In this document: positions 1 through 7,293 of the stretch, in pieces
Numbering within the stretch: the stretch's first letter is position 1
Layout: every line of letters begins with the position of its first letter
Origin: VAZQ01 sp050179645
GTDB lineage: Bacteria; Pseudomonadota; Alphaproteobacteria; Rhizobiales; Xanthobacteraceae
Direction: 5' to 3'
Assembly: GCA_050179645.1 (NCBI GenBank)
Contig: JBFXEX010000060.1
Span: forward strand, 1 to 34,562
Length of the DNA stretch: 34,562 nt
The notes under the pieces: model-generated
Databases searched by the model: none
Seen by the model: only the letters and a program-made list of their open reading frames with translations
What the model was told of the DNA's origin: nothing
Made by a program: the position numbers and the translations under genes

Positions 1-1
1 G

Positions 2-322
2 GCCTACCTGCTGGCGGCGCAGATCGCCGCGTTCGGCGGGCTGATCTATCCGCTGCTGCGGGGCTTCGTCGCGCCGCACCTGTTCGGTTTCGAGGTCTCG
101 ACCAAGGCGGTGGTGATGTCGCTCGTTGGCGGCGTCGGCACGCTGCTCGGTCCGCTGATGGGCAGCGCCATCATCACGATCATGGAATCACTGGTCGGCA
201 GCTATACCGAACGCCACCTGTTCGTGCTCGGCGTCATCTTCATCGTCTTCGTGATGTTCCTGCCGGACGGGCTGTGCGGCCTGGTGCAGCGTTGGGCGAC
301 GCGGCGGAAAGCCGGGCCATGA
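2..322 (+). CDS. livM: Branched-chain amino acid ABC transporter permease, LivM type (3' end only)
   Basis: The window opens inside this gene; about 106 C-terminal residues are visible. They are strongly hydrophobic and contain the segment VVMSLVGGVGTLLGPLMGSA, which matches the conserved Gly-rich 'GG.GTL.GP..GA' stretch of LivM/LivH permeases, followed by a last membrane span (FVLGVIFIVFVMFLPDG) and a short basic tail. By family knowledge this inner-membrane subunit forms half of the channel that imports branched-chain amino acids or, in many relatives, amides, urea or aromatic acids. Its TGA overlaps the ATG of the next gene (ATGA), so it is translationally coupled to livG. The start, the LivH partner and the binding protein lie outside the window, so the substrate cannot be judged. 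The family call is secure. Confidence 0.9.
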   Translation, partial: AYLLAAQIAAFGGLIYPLLRGFVAPHLFGFEVSTKAVVMSLVGGVGTLLGPLMGSAIITIMESLVGSYTERHLFVLGVIFIVFVMFLPDGLCGLVQRWATRRKAGP

Positions 323-1062
323 TCAAGGTCAGCAACCTCAATAAGGCCTTCGGCGGACTGCGCGCGGTCGACGACCTGAGCTTCGAGGGCGAGCGCAACC
401 GCATCACCTCGATCATCGGGCCGAACGGCGCCGGCAAGAGCACGGCGTTCAATCTCATCGCCGGCACGCTGCCCCCGGACTCCGGCACGGTGACGCTCGA
501 CGGCCGCGACATCACCGGGATGGCGCCCTACGTGCTGGCCGGGCTCGGCGTGGCGCGCTCGTTCCAGATCACCAATCTGTTCTTCGGCTTGAGCGTCAAG
601 GAGAACGTGCGTCTCGCCTGCCAGAGCCTGGTGAAGCGCAGCCGCTATCTCACGCGAATTGACCGGCTGGCTCCGCCGCTCGCCCGCGCCCAGGAACTCC
701 TCGCCGAGTTCGGCCTTTTGGAGCAGGCGGACGAACTCGTCGGCAACCTCTCGCACGGCGACCAGCGGCGGGTGGAGATCGCGCTGTGCATGGCGCTCGA
801 CCCCAAGTTGCTCATGCTCGACGAGCCGACGCAGGGCATGTCGCCGAGCGAGACCGCCGAGATCGACGTGCTGATCAAGTCTCTGGCCGGACGCGTCACC
901 GTGCTGCTGATCGAGCACGACATCGACCTGGTGATGAGCTTGTCCGACCATGTGGTGGTGATGCACCAGGGGCAGAAGCTGTTCGAAGGCACGCCAAGCG
1001 CGGTGTCCGCGAGCCCCGCGGTCCGGCAGGCCTATCTCGGGTACGACGATGCCGCTGCTTGA
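319..1062 (+). CDS. livG: Branched-chain amino acid-type ABC transporter ATP-binding protein LivG
   Basis: 247 aa. ATP-hydrolysing cytoplasmic subunit of a Liv-type importer. Visible motifs are Walker A (GPNGAGKST, about residues 34-42), an ABC signature in the divergent form LSHGDQRRVEIA, Walker B (LLMLDEPTQGM) and the switch His in LLIEHDIDLVM. The 'SFQITNLFFGLSVKENVRLA' region is characteristic of LivG. An upstream in-frame GTG at 274 would add 15 residues, but the ATG at 319 is preferred because it overlaps the livM stop and gives the normal start MIKVSNLNKAFGG. The 3' end overlaps livF by 14 nt. The signature has His instead of the usual Gly/Ser after LS, a common variant in this subfamily. 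The substrate is unknown. Confidence 0.93.
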   Translation: MIKVSNLNKAFGGLRAVDDLSFEGERNRITSIIGPNGAGKSTAFNLIAGTLPPDSGTVTLDGRDITGMAPYVLAGLGVARSFQITNLFFGLSVKENVRLACQSLVKRSRYLTRIDRLAPPLARAQELLAEFGLLEQADELVGNLSHGDQRRVEIALCMALDPKLLMLDEPTQGMSPSETAEIDVLIKSLAGRVTVLLIEHDIDLVMSLSDHVVVMHQGQKLFEGTPSAVSASPAVRQAYLGYDDAAA

Positions 1063-1759
1063 GGTCGACGCGCTGCACGCGCAATACGCGTTCGCGCCGG
1101 TGCTGCGCGGGATTTCGTTTTCGGTGAATGCCGGCGAGATCGTCAGCATCTTCGGCCGCAATGGCGCCGGCAAGACGACGACGCTGCGCACGCTCATGGG
1201 CTGGGTCAAGCCGTCGTCGGGCACCATCACGTTCGCCGGCCAGAACATCGCCGGGCAGTCGCCCGACCGCATCTTCCGCAAGGGCATCGCGTTCATCCCG
1301 GAGGATCGCCGCATCTTCGGGACGCTGACCGTGGAAGAGAACCTCACGCTCGGCCTGTTCAGCCTGTGGCAGAGCAGCGCGGAGCGGCAGCGCCGCCTCG
1401 ACCGTGCGATCGCGCTGTTTCCGCGGCTGGGCGAGCGGCGCCGGCAACTGGGCAAGACGCTCTCCGGCGGCGAACAGCAGATGCTGGCGATCGGCCGCGC
1501 GGTGATCGGCAACCCGAAACTTCTGCTGGTCGACGAGCCCTCCGAGGGGCTGGCGCCGATTGTGGTCAACGAGATCTTCGAATCACTCGTCAGAATGCGC
1601 GACGACGGCATTGCCCTGCTCCTGGTCGAGCAGAACGTGCGGCGCGCTGCGGCGCTGAGCAATTCCTGCTACGTGATGGAAAAAGGCCAGATCATCGCGC
1701 ACGGGCTGCCCGCCGACGTGATGGCCGACGAGACAATCCGGCAGAGACTGTCGGTCTGA
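1049..1759 (+). CDS. livF: Branched-chain amino acid-type ABC transporter ATP-binding protein LivF
   Basis: 236 aa, the normal length for LivF. It contains Walker A (GRNGAGKTT, about residues 34-42), the Q-loop region after LMGWVKP, the LivF-typical IPEDRRIFGTLTVEENL, signature LSGGEQQMLAIGRA, Walker B (LLLVDEPSEGLAP) and the switch region LLLVEQNVRRA. It pairs with LivG to energise the Liv permeases at the inner membrane. The ATG lies inside the end of livG, which indicates translational coupling. The last gene of the operon is followed after about 10 nt by a GC-rich inverted repeat. The IPEDRR motif and the neighbouring P450 would fit transport of aromatic or aliphatic carboxylates, but that is inference only. 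Confidence 0.93.
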   Translation: MPLLEVDALHAQYAFAPVLRGISFSVNAGEIVSIFGRNGAGKTTTLRTLMGWVKPSSGTITFAGQNIAGQSPDRIFRKGIAFIPEDRRIFGTLTVEENLTLGLFSLWQSSAERQRRLDRAIALFPRLGERRRQLGKTLSGGEQQMLAIGRAVIGNPKLLLVDEPSEGLAPIVVNEIFESLVRMRDDGIALLLVEQNVRRAAALSNSCYVMEKGQIIAHGLPADVMADETIRQRLSV

Positions 1760-1767
1760 TATGCTGT

Positions 1768-1803
1768 CACCGGGGAAGTGGGGCGGTTGACGCCGCCCCG
1801 GTG
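1768..1803 (+). terminator. GC-rich hairpin after livF, two alternative pairings
   Basis: Two mutually exclusive inverted repeats lie just past the livF stop: CACCGGGG (1768-1775) with CCCCGGTG (1796-1803), and GGGGCGG (1780-1786) with CCGCCCC (1793-1799). There is no T-run, so if it terminates it is not a canonical intrinsic terminator. It most likely marks or protects the 3' end of the liv transcript before the P450 gene. Confidence 0.45.
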
Positions 1804-1866
1804 GTGCAATGAGGATGCGACCGGAAGCCGGCAACCGTCGCGCCGAATGTCTGCGGAGGCCCGCAA

Positions 1867-3066
1867 ATGTTGACCCTGGATGATCGCGTGGCAGCGTCGG
1901 AGATCGATCCGTTTTCGCGCCAGTTTCTGGCCGACCCCTACCCGTACCACGAGCAGTTGCGCGAGGCCGGGCCGGTCGTGCGCCTGACGCGCTACGACGC
2001 CTGGGCGGTGTTCCGCTACGAACAAGTGCAGGCGATTCTCAACGACTGGCAGACGTTCGGTTCGGGCGCCGGCGTCGGCCTGGCGAACTTCCACAAAGAG
2101 GGCAACTGGCGTCCACCGAGCCTGCTCCTGGAGACCGATCCGCCGACCCATACCCGCGCGCGCACCGTCATGAACCGGGTGCTGTCGCCGCGGAACCTGC
2201 GCGAGTTGCGCGACGGCTTCCACCGCGACGCGGTGCAGATGATCGACCGGGTTCTGGAACTCGGCAGCTTCGATGCGGTCGCCGAACTGACGCAGACCTA
2301 TCCTTTGAAGGTTTTTCCGGACGCGGTGGGGCTTGCCGACGACGAACGCGAAATGCTGCTGCCCTACGGCAACATGGTGTTCAACACCATGGGTCCGAAG
2401 AACGATTTCTACCACGCCGCGCTGGCGCCGGTCGATGAGATCCTGCCCTGGGTAATGCGCCGCTGCGAGCGCGCGGCGCTGCGGCCGGGAAGTCTCGGCG
2501 CCGAAGTGTACAAGCACGCCGATACTGGCGACATCACCGAGCAGGAGGCGGCGCTGCTGGTGCGCTCGTTTCTCTCCGCCGGAATCGACACCACGATCTT
2601 TGCGCTCGGCAACGCGCTGCTGTGCTTTGCCGAGCATCCTGCCGAATGGCAGAAGCTGCGGCAGGATCCGGCCAAGGTGCGTCCCGCCATCGAAGAGGCG
2701 CTCCGGTTCGAGTCGCCGTTCCAGTGCTATTTCCGCACCACGACGAAACCGACCGAGATCGCGGGCGTTCCGATCGCGGAGGAAGAAAAGATCTACGTCT
2801 CGGTCGCCGCCGCCAATCGCGATCCGCGCCGCTGGGAGGAGCCCGCGCGCTTCGACATCGACCGCCGGACCGTGGGACATGTCGGCTTCGGCGCCGGCAT
2901 CCACGGCTGCGTCGGCCAGATGATTGCCCGCATGGAGATCGAGATGCTGCTCCTCGCATTGCGCGAGCGCGTGGCCTCGATCGACCTGACGGACAAGCCG
3001 GAACGGATGCTGCACAACACGCTACGGGCCGTCACCAAACTTCCGGTACGGATGACGCCGGCATAG
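1867..3066 (+). CDS. Cytochrome P450, CYP199A-like (para-substituted aromatic acid monooxygenase family)
   Basis: 399 aa, a soluble bacterial class I P450. Landmarks are the I-helix AGIDTT (Ala238-Thr243), ExxR (Glu277-Arg280) in EEALRFESP, and the haem loop GFGAGIHGCVG with the thiolate ligand Cys348. The segment WRPPSLLLETDPPTHTRAR and the run NRDPRRWEEP match my memory of CYP199A2/A4 of Rhodopseudomonas palustris, which hydroxylate or O-demethylate 4-substituted benzoates. The ATG has GGAGG at 1855-1859 with 7-nt spacing. No ferredoxin or reductase gene is adjacent, so electron partners must be encoded elsewhere. The Arg and Ser that I recall near the substrate carboxylate in CYP199A appear as Ala68 and Ala73, while the I-helix Arg233-Ser234 pair is kept, so the substrate may differ. 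The P450 call is certain, the subfamily likely. Confidence 0.93.
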   Translation: MLTLDDRVAASEIDPFSRQFLADPYPYHEQLREAGPVVRLTRYDAWAVFRYEQVQAILNDWQTFGSGAGVGLANFHKEGNWRPPSLLLETDPPTHTRARTVMNRVLSPRNLRELRDGFHRDAVQMIDRVLELGSFDAVAELTQTYPLKVFPDAVGLADDEREMLLPYGNMVFNTMGPKNDFYHAALAPVDEILPWVMRRCERAALRPGSLGAEVYKHADTGDITEQEAALLVRSFLSAGIDTTIFALGNALLCFAEHPAEWQKLRQDPAKVRPAIEEALRFESPFQCYFRTTTKPTEIAGVPIAEEEKIYVSVAAANRDPRRWEEPARFDIDRRTVGHVGFGAGIHGCVGQMIARMEIEMLLLALRERVASIDLTDKPERMLHNTLRAVTKLPVRMTPA

Positions 3067-3087
3067 CCGGGATCACGTCACAAGAGC

Positions 3088-3143
3088 GCGTCCATTCGGA
3101 TGTGGCTTGGGGTTTTATTGGACGCCATTCACTCGACCGAATG
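3088..3143. repeat. Overlapping inverted repeats between convergent P450 and lanM
   Basis: In the 165-bp gap between the convergent genes, GCGTCCA (3088-3094) can pair with TGGACGC (3119-3125), and CATTCGG (3093-3099) with CCGAATG (3137-3143). The left arms overlap by two bases, so the two stems compete or could interlock. A TTTTA stretch lies in the loop. A role in terminating the P450 transcript is possible. Nothing else was recognised in the gap. Confidence 0.3.
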
Positions 3144-3231
3144 CACGACCATGCTGACGCGGCCGACGAATTCGGGTTGGAACACAACCGGCAGTCCTTT
3201 TTAGCCCGCCCTGAACTCCCTGAGCGCTAGT

Positions 3232-6200
3232 CTATTCCCAGATCAGCACGTTGGGCAGCGCGCAGTCGGCCTGGCGCAGCAGCGTGTAGCCGACGCCCGC
3301 GAGGCCGCGGAACAGGCCGAGATTGAACTGCCGCTTGCCGACGTTCCAGCGATAGTCACCGCCCGCTGCCGCGTCCGCGATGACAGCCGCCAGGCGCTGC
3401 GATGCAAGCGCGCGCAATTCGCGCCGACCCAGCGCGTCGGCCGCCTCGCAGAACAATTCGATGCTGCCGAGCGTGCCGCAGCACAACGTATCGACGCGGC
3501 CGGGCCAGTCGCGCTCCACGCCGGCGAGCGCGAGACCGACGTCGGATGCCAGCAGCCTGGCATCCATCAGGCCGCGCTTGGCGCCGGCGGCGCGCGCCAG
3601 CCCGATGCCAATCGCGCCGTGGCACCACTGGCAGGTCCAGGTCGATCCCTGATCGCCGCGGAGATCCGGCCAGTTGCCGCGTTGCGCGTCATAGCTCGCA
3701 TCCTCGAACGCGATGCAATGTGCCGCCGCATCCGCGAAGTCGCCGCGCCCAGTCGCAGCCGCGAGCGACGCCAGCGCATAGGCAAACCCCGCCGCGCCAT
3801 GCGACATGCCGTTGAGCGGACGCTCGCCGCTGCCCTGCCCGATAAAGCTTCCGCCATTTTCGCCGCGGCGAGGCTGCGCCAGCAGGTGCTCGCCGCATTT
3901 TACGGCGCGGCCGAGCACGTCGGCGGACGGACCGTCGCGATGAAGCCGCAACAGACCGAGGATCCCTCCGGCGCATCCGCCGATCACGTCCAGCTGCTTG
4001 TCCGCCGCGATCAGGTCGTCACTGAACAGCTTCGCCGCCGCATGCGCGTCCGCCAGCAGATCGTCGTCGCGCAGACACCGGGCCATCACGGCGAACGCAT
4101 AGACGATCGAGCCGAGACCCGTTGCGCCACCCACGCCCAATGCGCGGGCCATGCGTGCCGCGTTGCGCCCCCTGAGCATCTTGCGCGGATGCGCAACCGC
4201 CGCCATTGCCAGCTCCTTCGACGCCTCGCTTCCCGTCGTCGCCGCATGAGCGGCGAGAAACAGCGCGATGCCGCCGACGCCGTTGTAGAGATCGGCGCCG
4301 AGCGGCACGAGCTGGACCGCCTCGGAATCTCCAAGCCAGTCGAGCCCGATCCAGGCCGCGGCCGGCCCCTTGCGGATGGCGTAATGCGCAAGCTCCGCGG
4401 CGATCTTGTCGGCTTCCGCCAGGAAGAGCATCTTGTCGGGCACGATTGCCGCGCCGCTGCGCAGCACGCGAACCGGCGTTGTGGCAATCGGGCCCGTATC
4501 CTCGGAGCGCGAAACCGTCGCGGTGTTCTGCCGGATGACCTCGACCTGCCAGGCGACCTCTCTTTCGTCGAAGTCGCGCACGCGGGCGCGCGCGCGGGCG
4601 AGACCCGGCGTTGCTTCGGACGAAACCGAGGCGCCCTCGGCGTCGCAAATCTCCTTGCCGTCGCTCGGCGACACGAAATGCGGGACGTTGAGCTCCACCA
4701 GCGCGGCGCGCTCGGCGCGTTGCAGCGGCCACAGCAGATCGGCAGATCGATCCCAATCCGCCAGCCTGGCCAGGAAGTCCGCCTGCGCGGACCATGTGAC
4801 ACCGTCGCCCATGGTGCGGTGATTTCGCAGCCGTTGCAGCAGCATGTAATAGAAGCGGGTCGGACGAATGACCTTGCGGACCGCCAGTCCGGCAAAGCCG
4901 TCGAACAACCCGCCCTGGCTTGCGTCCCGGCTCAGCAACAGCAGGAACCTGGCGTAGTCTTCGAAGCCGGCGACGAAATCGTCGATATGATCGCCGAACT
5001 TCGCATAGCGGCCACCGACATGCGGCAGGTTCGGGACGGTCGCACCGGCCTCCTTCGTCTTGGTGGGTCGCATGGTGTCGGAATTGATGTTGCTCCACGC
5101 AAGCTTCGTCCGGGACGTCCAATCCGAGGTCAGTCCGCCTCTGGCGAAGACCTTGTTGTCGGGCGAGCGGCCATAAGCGGGCACCAGCCCGACCATCAGG
5201 ACCGAATTGTCGACAATCTCCGTCGCCGCCTGGAAAGCCTGCGCCTCGATCGCGGCGGTCTGCTGTTCCGGGTCGGTCGCCTGCAAGATCATTTCCAGGT
5301 CGATCGGAACCGGATGCTCGCCCGCCGCGATCATGTTCTCCTGGTGCATGTCGGTGCCGGCGAAGCCATGGAACAGCGCGAGCCAGGCGCCGGCCCGCCG
5401 GAAGAAACGCCGGCAGCTCTCGCCGTCGGCACAGCCTCGGTGTTCGACGAACTCGGTCCAGCCGTAGCCGTCGCATGCGATCACGCGCACCGCTTTCAGT
5501 TCAAGCGGGGCGCCGCTGCGGTTCAGCCGCCCGACCAGTGCGTGCCAGGCCGCATCGAGCCGCACGTCCTTCGGTTTGTAGACAACGCGAGAGCCGTCCT
5601 CGAAGTGAACGATCAGAACCGAGTAGCCGCCATTGTGCGGATCGGAGAGGCTGCACTCGATCCGCGCAACCCGGCCGCCGGCGGCGCCGTGCAGGATGTC
5701 GCGACGGATCGTCGACAGATCGGCGTTGAGGCGCACGACGAAGTCGCGCGACGTTTCGATCCACTGCCTAGTGATCGAGGCAAGCAACCGCAACAGAACA
5801 GGCTTGTCGTCGAACAGAATCCGAAACCCGTCACGCCTCATGTCGGCGACAAACCGGTCATACTGCGCGGTGCCGCCATCTCGCTGCGTCTCGCGCGCGT
5901 CGGCCGAGGCCGCCCTCCGCGCCTCGACAAAACGCTCGTAGATCGCGGCCGCGCAAAGATTGCACTGCTCCTTGAGAAGCGAATGGCGCAGGCAGGCGCG
6001 CGCGGAGTCGTTGAGAATCGCGCGGGCACTGTCGTCGACACATGCCCACAGCTGCGCCTCGGCGTGTTCGACCGCCGGCGCCATCAGATGCTCGAAAGCG
6101 CAGGGCTCGGCCTGCGGGGGCGCGGCAATCCCGGCGTCGTTGCGCGGGTTTCGCAATGCCGCCTCGATCCAGACGGCGTCGTCGATCCAAGCGGGCACAG

Positions 6201-6447
6201 GCGCGGACCGGCTGTGGCGAACGGTGGCGAATTTCGCCAGCACCTCGCCGAACGACAACTCGTCTCGCTCGAGCCGCCGGGCAAACAGCGACCAGTCGCC
6301 ACTGGCGGACGAGTGGCACCACGCGGCTAACCGCCGGGCAGCCGGATCGGCATCCTCCTTCTGTCCTGGCATCGCCTCGAAATCGTCGGACAGGAGTTCG
6401 TCGACGGTGGCAGCCCGAACGATCAGGCGCTCAAGAAAAGCATCCAC
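3232..6447 (-). CDS. lanM: Class II lanthipeptide synthetase LanM (dehydratase plus cyclase)
   Basis: 1071 aa, the normal length for LanM. The N-terminal dehydratase domain (DUF4135) shows YKPKD (Tyr290-Asp294), GTDMHQEN (Asp366, His368, Glu370, Asn371) and PIDLE (Asp383, Glu385), the kinase-like motifs used to phosphorylate Ser/Thr before elimination. The C-terminal LanC-like cyclase (about 700-1060) has GMSHGAAG (His883), WCHG (Cys942) and LCCG (Cys989, Cys990). The last pair replaces the Cys-His of classical LanC proteins and gives the three-Cys zinc site known from ProcM-like enzymes. The start is GTG at 6447 with GGAGG at 6454-6458, spacing 6. It is transcribed away from the precursor gene at 6753, with a 305-bp divergent region between them. 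It should dehydrate the Thr residues of that precursor and form (methyl)lanthionine rings in the cytoplasm. No LanT gene is in view. Confidence 0.95.
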   Translation of the reverse strand: MDAFLERLIVRAATVDELLSDDFEAMPGQKEDADPAARRLAAWCHSSASGDWSLFARRLERDELSFGEVLAKFATVRHSRSAPVPAWIDDAVWIEAALRNPRNDAGIAAPPQAEPCAFEHLMAPAVEHAEAQLWACVDDSARAILNDSARACLRHSLLKEQCNLCAAAIYERFVEARRAASADARETQRDGGTAQYDRFVADMRRDGFRILFDDKPVLLRLLASITRQWIETSRDFVVRLNADLSTIRRDILHGAAGGRVARIECSLSDPHNGGYSVLIVHFEDGSRVVYKPKDVRLDAAWHALVGRLNRSGAPLELKAVRVIACDGYGWTEFVEHRGCADGESCRRFFRRAGAWLALFHGFAGTDMHQENMIAAGEHPVPIDLEMILQATDPEQQTAAIEAQAFQAATEIVDNSVLMVGLVPAYGRSPDNKVFARGGLTSDWTSRTKLAWSNINSDTMRPTKTKEAGATVPNLPHVGGRYAKFGDHIDDFVAGFEDYARFLLLLSRDASQGGLFDGFAGLAVRKVIRPTRFYYMLLQRLRNHRTMGDGVTWSAQADFLARLADWDRSADLLWPLQRAERAALVELNVPHFVSPSDGKEICDAEGASVSSEATPGLARARARVRDFDEREVAWQVEVIRQNTATVSRSEDTGPIATTPVRVLRSGAAIVPDKMLFLAEADKIAAELAHYAIRKGPAAAWIGLDWLGDSEAVQLVPLGADLYNGVGGIALFLAAHAATTGSEASKELAMAAVAHPRKMLRGRNAARMARALGVGGATGLGSIVYAFAVMARCLRDDDLLADAHAAAKLFSDDLIAADKQLDVIGGCAGGILGLLRLHRDGPSADVLGRAVKCGEHLLAQPRRGENGGSFIGQGSGERPLNGMSHGAAGFAYALASLAAATGRGDFADAAAHCIAFEDASYDAQRGNWPDLRGDQGSTWTCQWCHGAIGIGLARAAGAKRGLMDARLLASDVGLALAGVERDWPGRVDTLCCGTLGSIELFCEAADALGRRELRALASQRLAAVIADAAAGGDYRWNVGKRQFNLGLFRGLAGVGYTLLRQADCALPNVLIWE

Positions 6448-6752
6448 GCGATGCCTCCGATCGACTCTCGGCCTCAGCCCGAACAGGCCGGGCTCGCGCG
6501 GCGATCGGGGCGACCATTGTCATGTTCCGCCGTGCGGTCGTTCAATCCCTCACCAGCTATCACGTCACCGCGCGTCGCAACAACCAAGACCGGGCGTTGG
6601 CGGCCGACAGCGGCTGATAACAGGAATGAGACTTTACATGACAGGAAACGCGTGATGCACTCTTGCGTCGGAACGACAGGCAAGATTTCGAACGAAGCCC
6701 TTGTCCTTGCTGCTGACCGGCTGCCGCGACAAGGCGACCTGGAGCAATCCCC
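6448..6752. promoter_or_regulatory. Divergent intergenic region between lanM and the precursor gene
   Basis: This 305-bp stretch has no convincing gene. It must contain the promoter of lanM (leftward) and of the precursor gene (rightward). The only clear elements are the two ribosome-binding sites: CCTCC at 6454-6458 (GGAGG for lanM on the minus strand) and GGAG at 6741-6744 for the precursor. G+C is visibly lower around 6600-6700 than in the flanking genes. I could not assign -35/-10 boxes with confidence. Confidence 0.5.
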
Positions 6753-6920
6753 ATGGACACCAGCGATCTTGATGCCGCCCTCGACCAGACTGACGAGGAA
6801 ATCCTTATGTGCGAAGTGTCCGATGAGGCACTGGAAGCTGCAGCGGGAGCGACGCGGCTGTGGACCGCCATGGTGACCGACTGCCCGACGCTGATTGCTG
6901 CATGCTGCGGAGATCGGTGA
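6753..6920 (+). CDS. Class II lanthipeptide precursor peptide (LanA), leader plus Thr/Cys core
   Basis: 55 aa. The ATG has GGAG 8 nt upstream (6741-6744). The leader (about residues 1-32) is acidic and helical, with LDAALDQTDEEIL and then EVSDEALEAAAG, the form seen in class II leaders ending in an Ala/Gly cleavage site. The putative core (33-55) is ATRLWTAMVTDCPTLIAACC followed by GDR. It contains Thr34, Thr38, Thr42 and Thr46, spaced exactly four residues apart, and Cys44, Cys51 and Cys52, with no Ser, so at most three methyllanthionine rings can form. It lies divergent from lanM, its obvious modifying enzyme. Leader-like Cys20 lies before the core. The gene is too short for common gene callers. 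The precursor role is inferred from leader pattern, core composition and position; ring pattern and bioactivity are unknown. Confidence 0.85.
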   Translation: MDTSDLDAALDQTDEEILMCEVSDEALEAAAGATRLWTAMVTDCPTLIAACCGDR

Positions 6921-7293
6921 TCGCTGCTGCCGACTGGCTGCGGCGGTAATAGCGGGTGGGCGTGCCCTTGCGCGCCGCGGTTGCGACCTGAGATTTCAGA
7001 AGGCTCAGACAACGGTGTGCAGCCTGCGGCAGATGAGAACGACTGCCTTTGCGTGATTCAATATCCCCGGCGCACCAAAAGCGCTCGGTGCGGCGTTCGC
7101 CCCGGATCGACCCAGGTCGGCCCTCATTGCGTTCGATCCTTTAGGATCGGCTCTTCTCCAAAGTGATCCACCGGCGAGATTGTCGCGATCCGGTCTCGAT
7201 CACAAAACGCATCCGGCCCAAGCATTCACGTCGCCGACGAAATTCATCACTTTGCGCTTGACCGCGCGAAGTACGGCCCGTTTTATGTGGCCC
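6921..7293. other. Intergenic region between the precursor gene and the IclR gene
   Basis: 373 bp without a convincing gene and of lower G+C than the surroundings. The precursor reading frame stays open past its TGA to 7166 and would encode a Cys-rich stretch containing GCGGNSGWACPC, but there is no start codon with a ribosome site directly in front. A weak inverted repeat CGCACC/GGTGCG (7071-7076 / 7087-7092) is present. The promoter of the downstream operon should lie in the last 100 bp, in front of and overlapping the palindrome at 7310. Confidence 0.4.

Noticed and set aside
3619..6330. A 903-codon plus-strand open frame opposite lanM
   Set aside because: Antisense shadow in G+C-rich DNA. 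Its translation is Arg/His/Gly-rich with no recognisable domain, while the opposite strand has intact LanM motifs.
6451..6876. A 141-codon plus-strand frame overlapping the precursor gene
   Set aside because: Different frame, no ribosome-binding site, random-looking Arg/Pro/Ser composition; the 55-aa frame has both the ribosome site and a recognisable leader/core.
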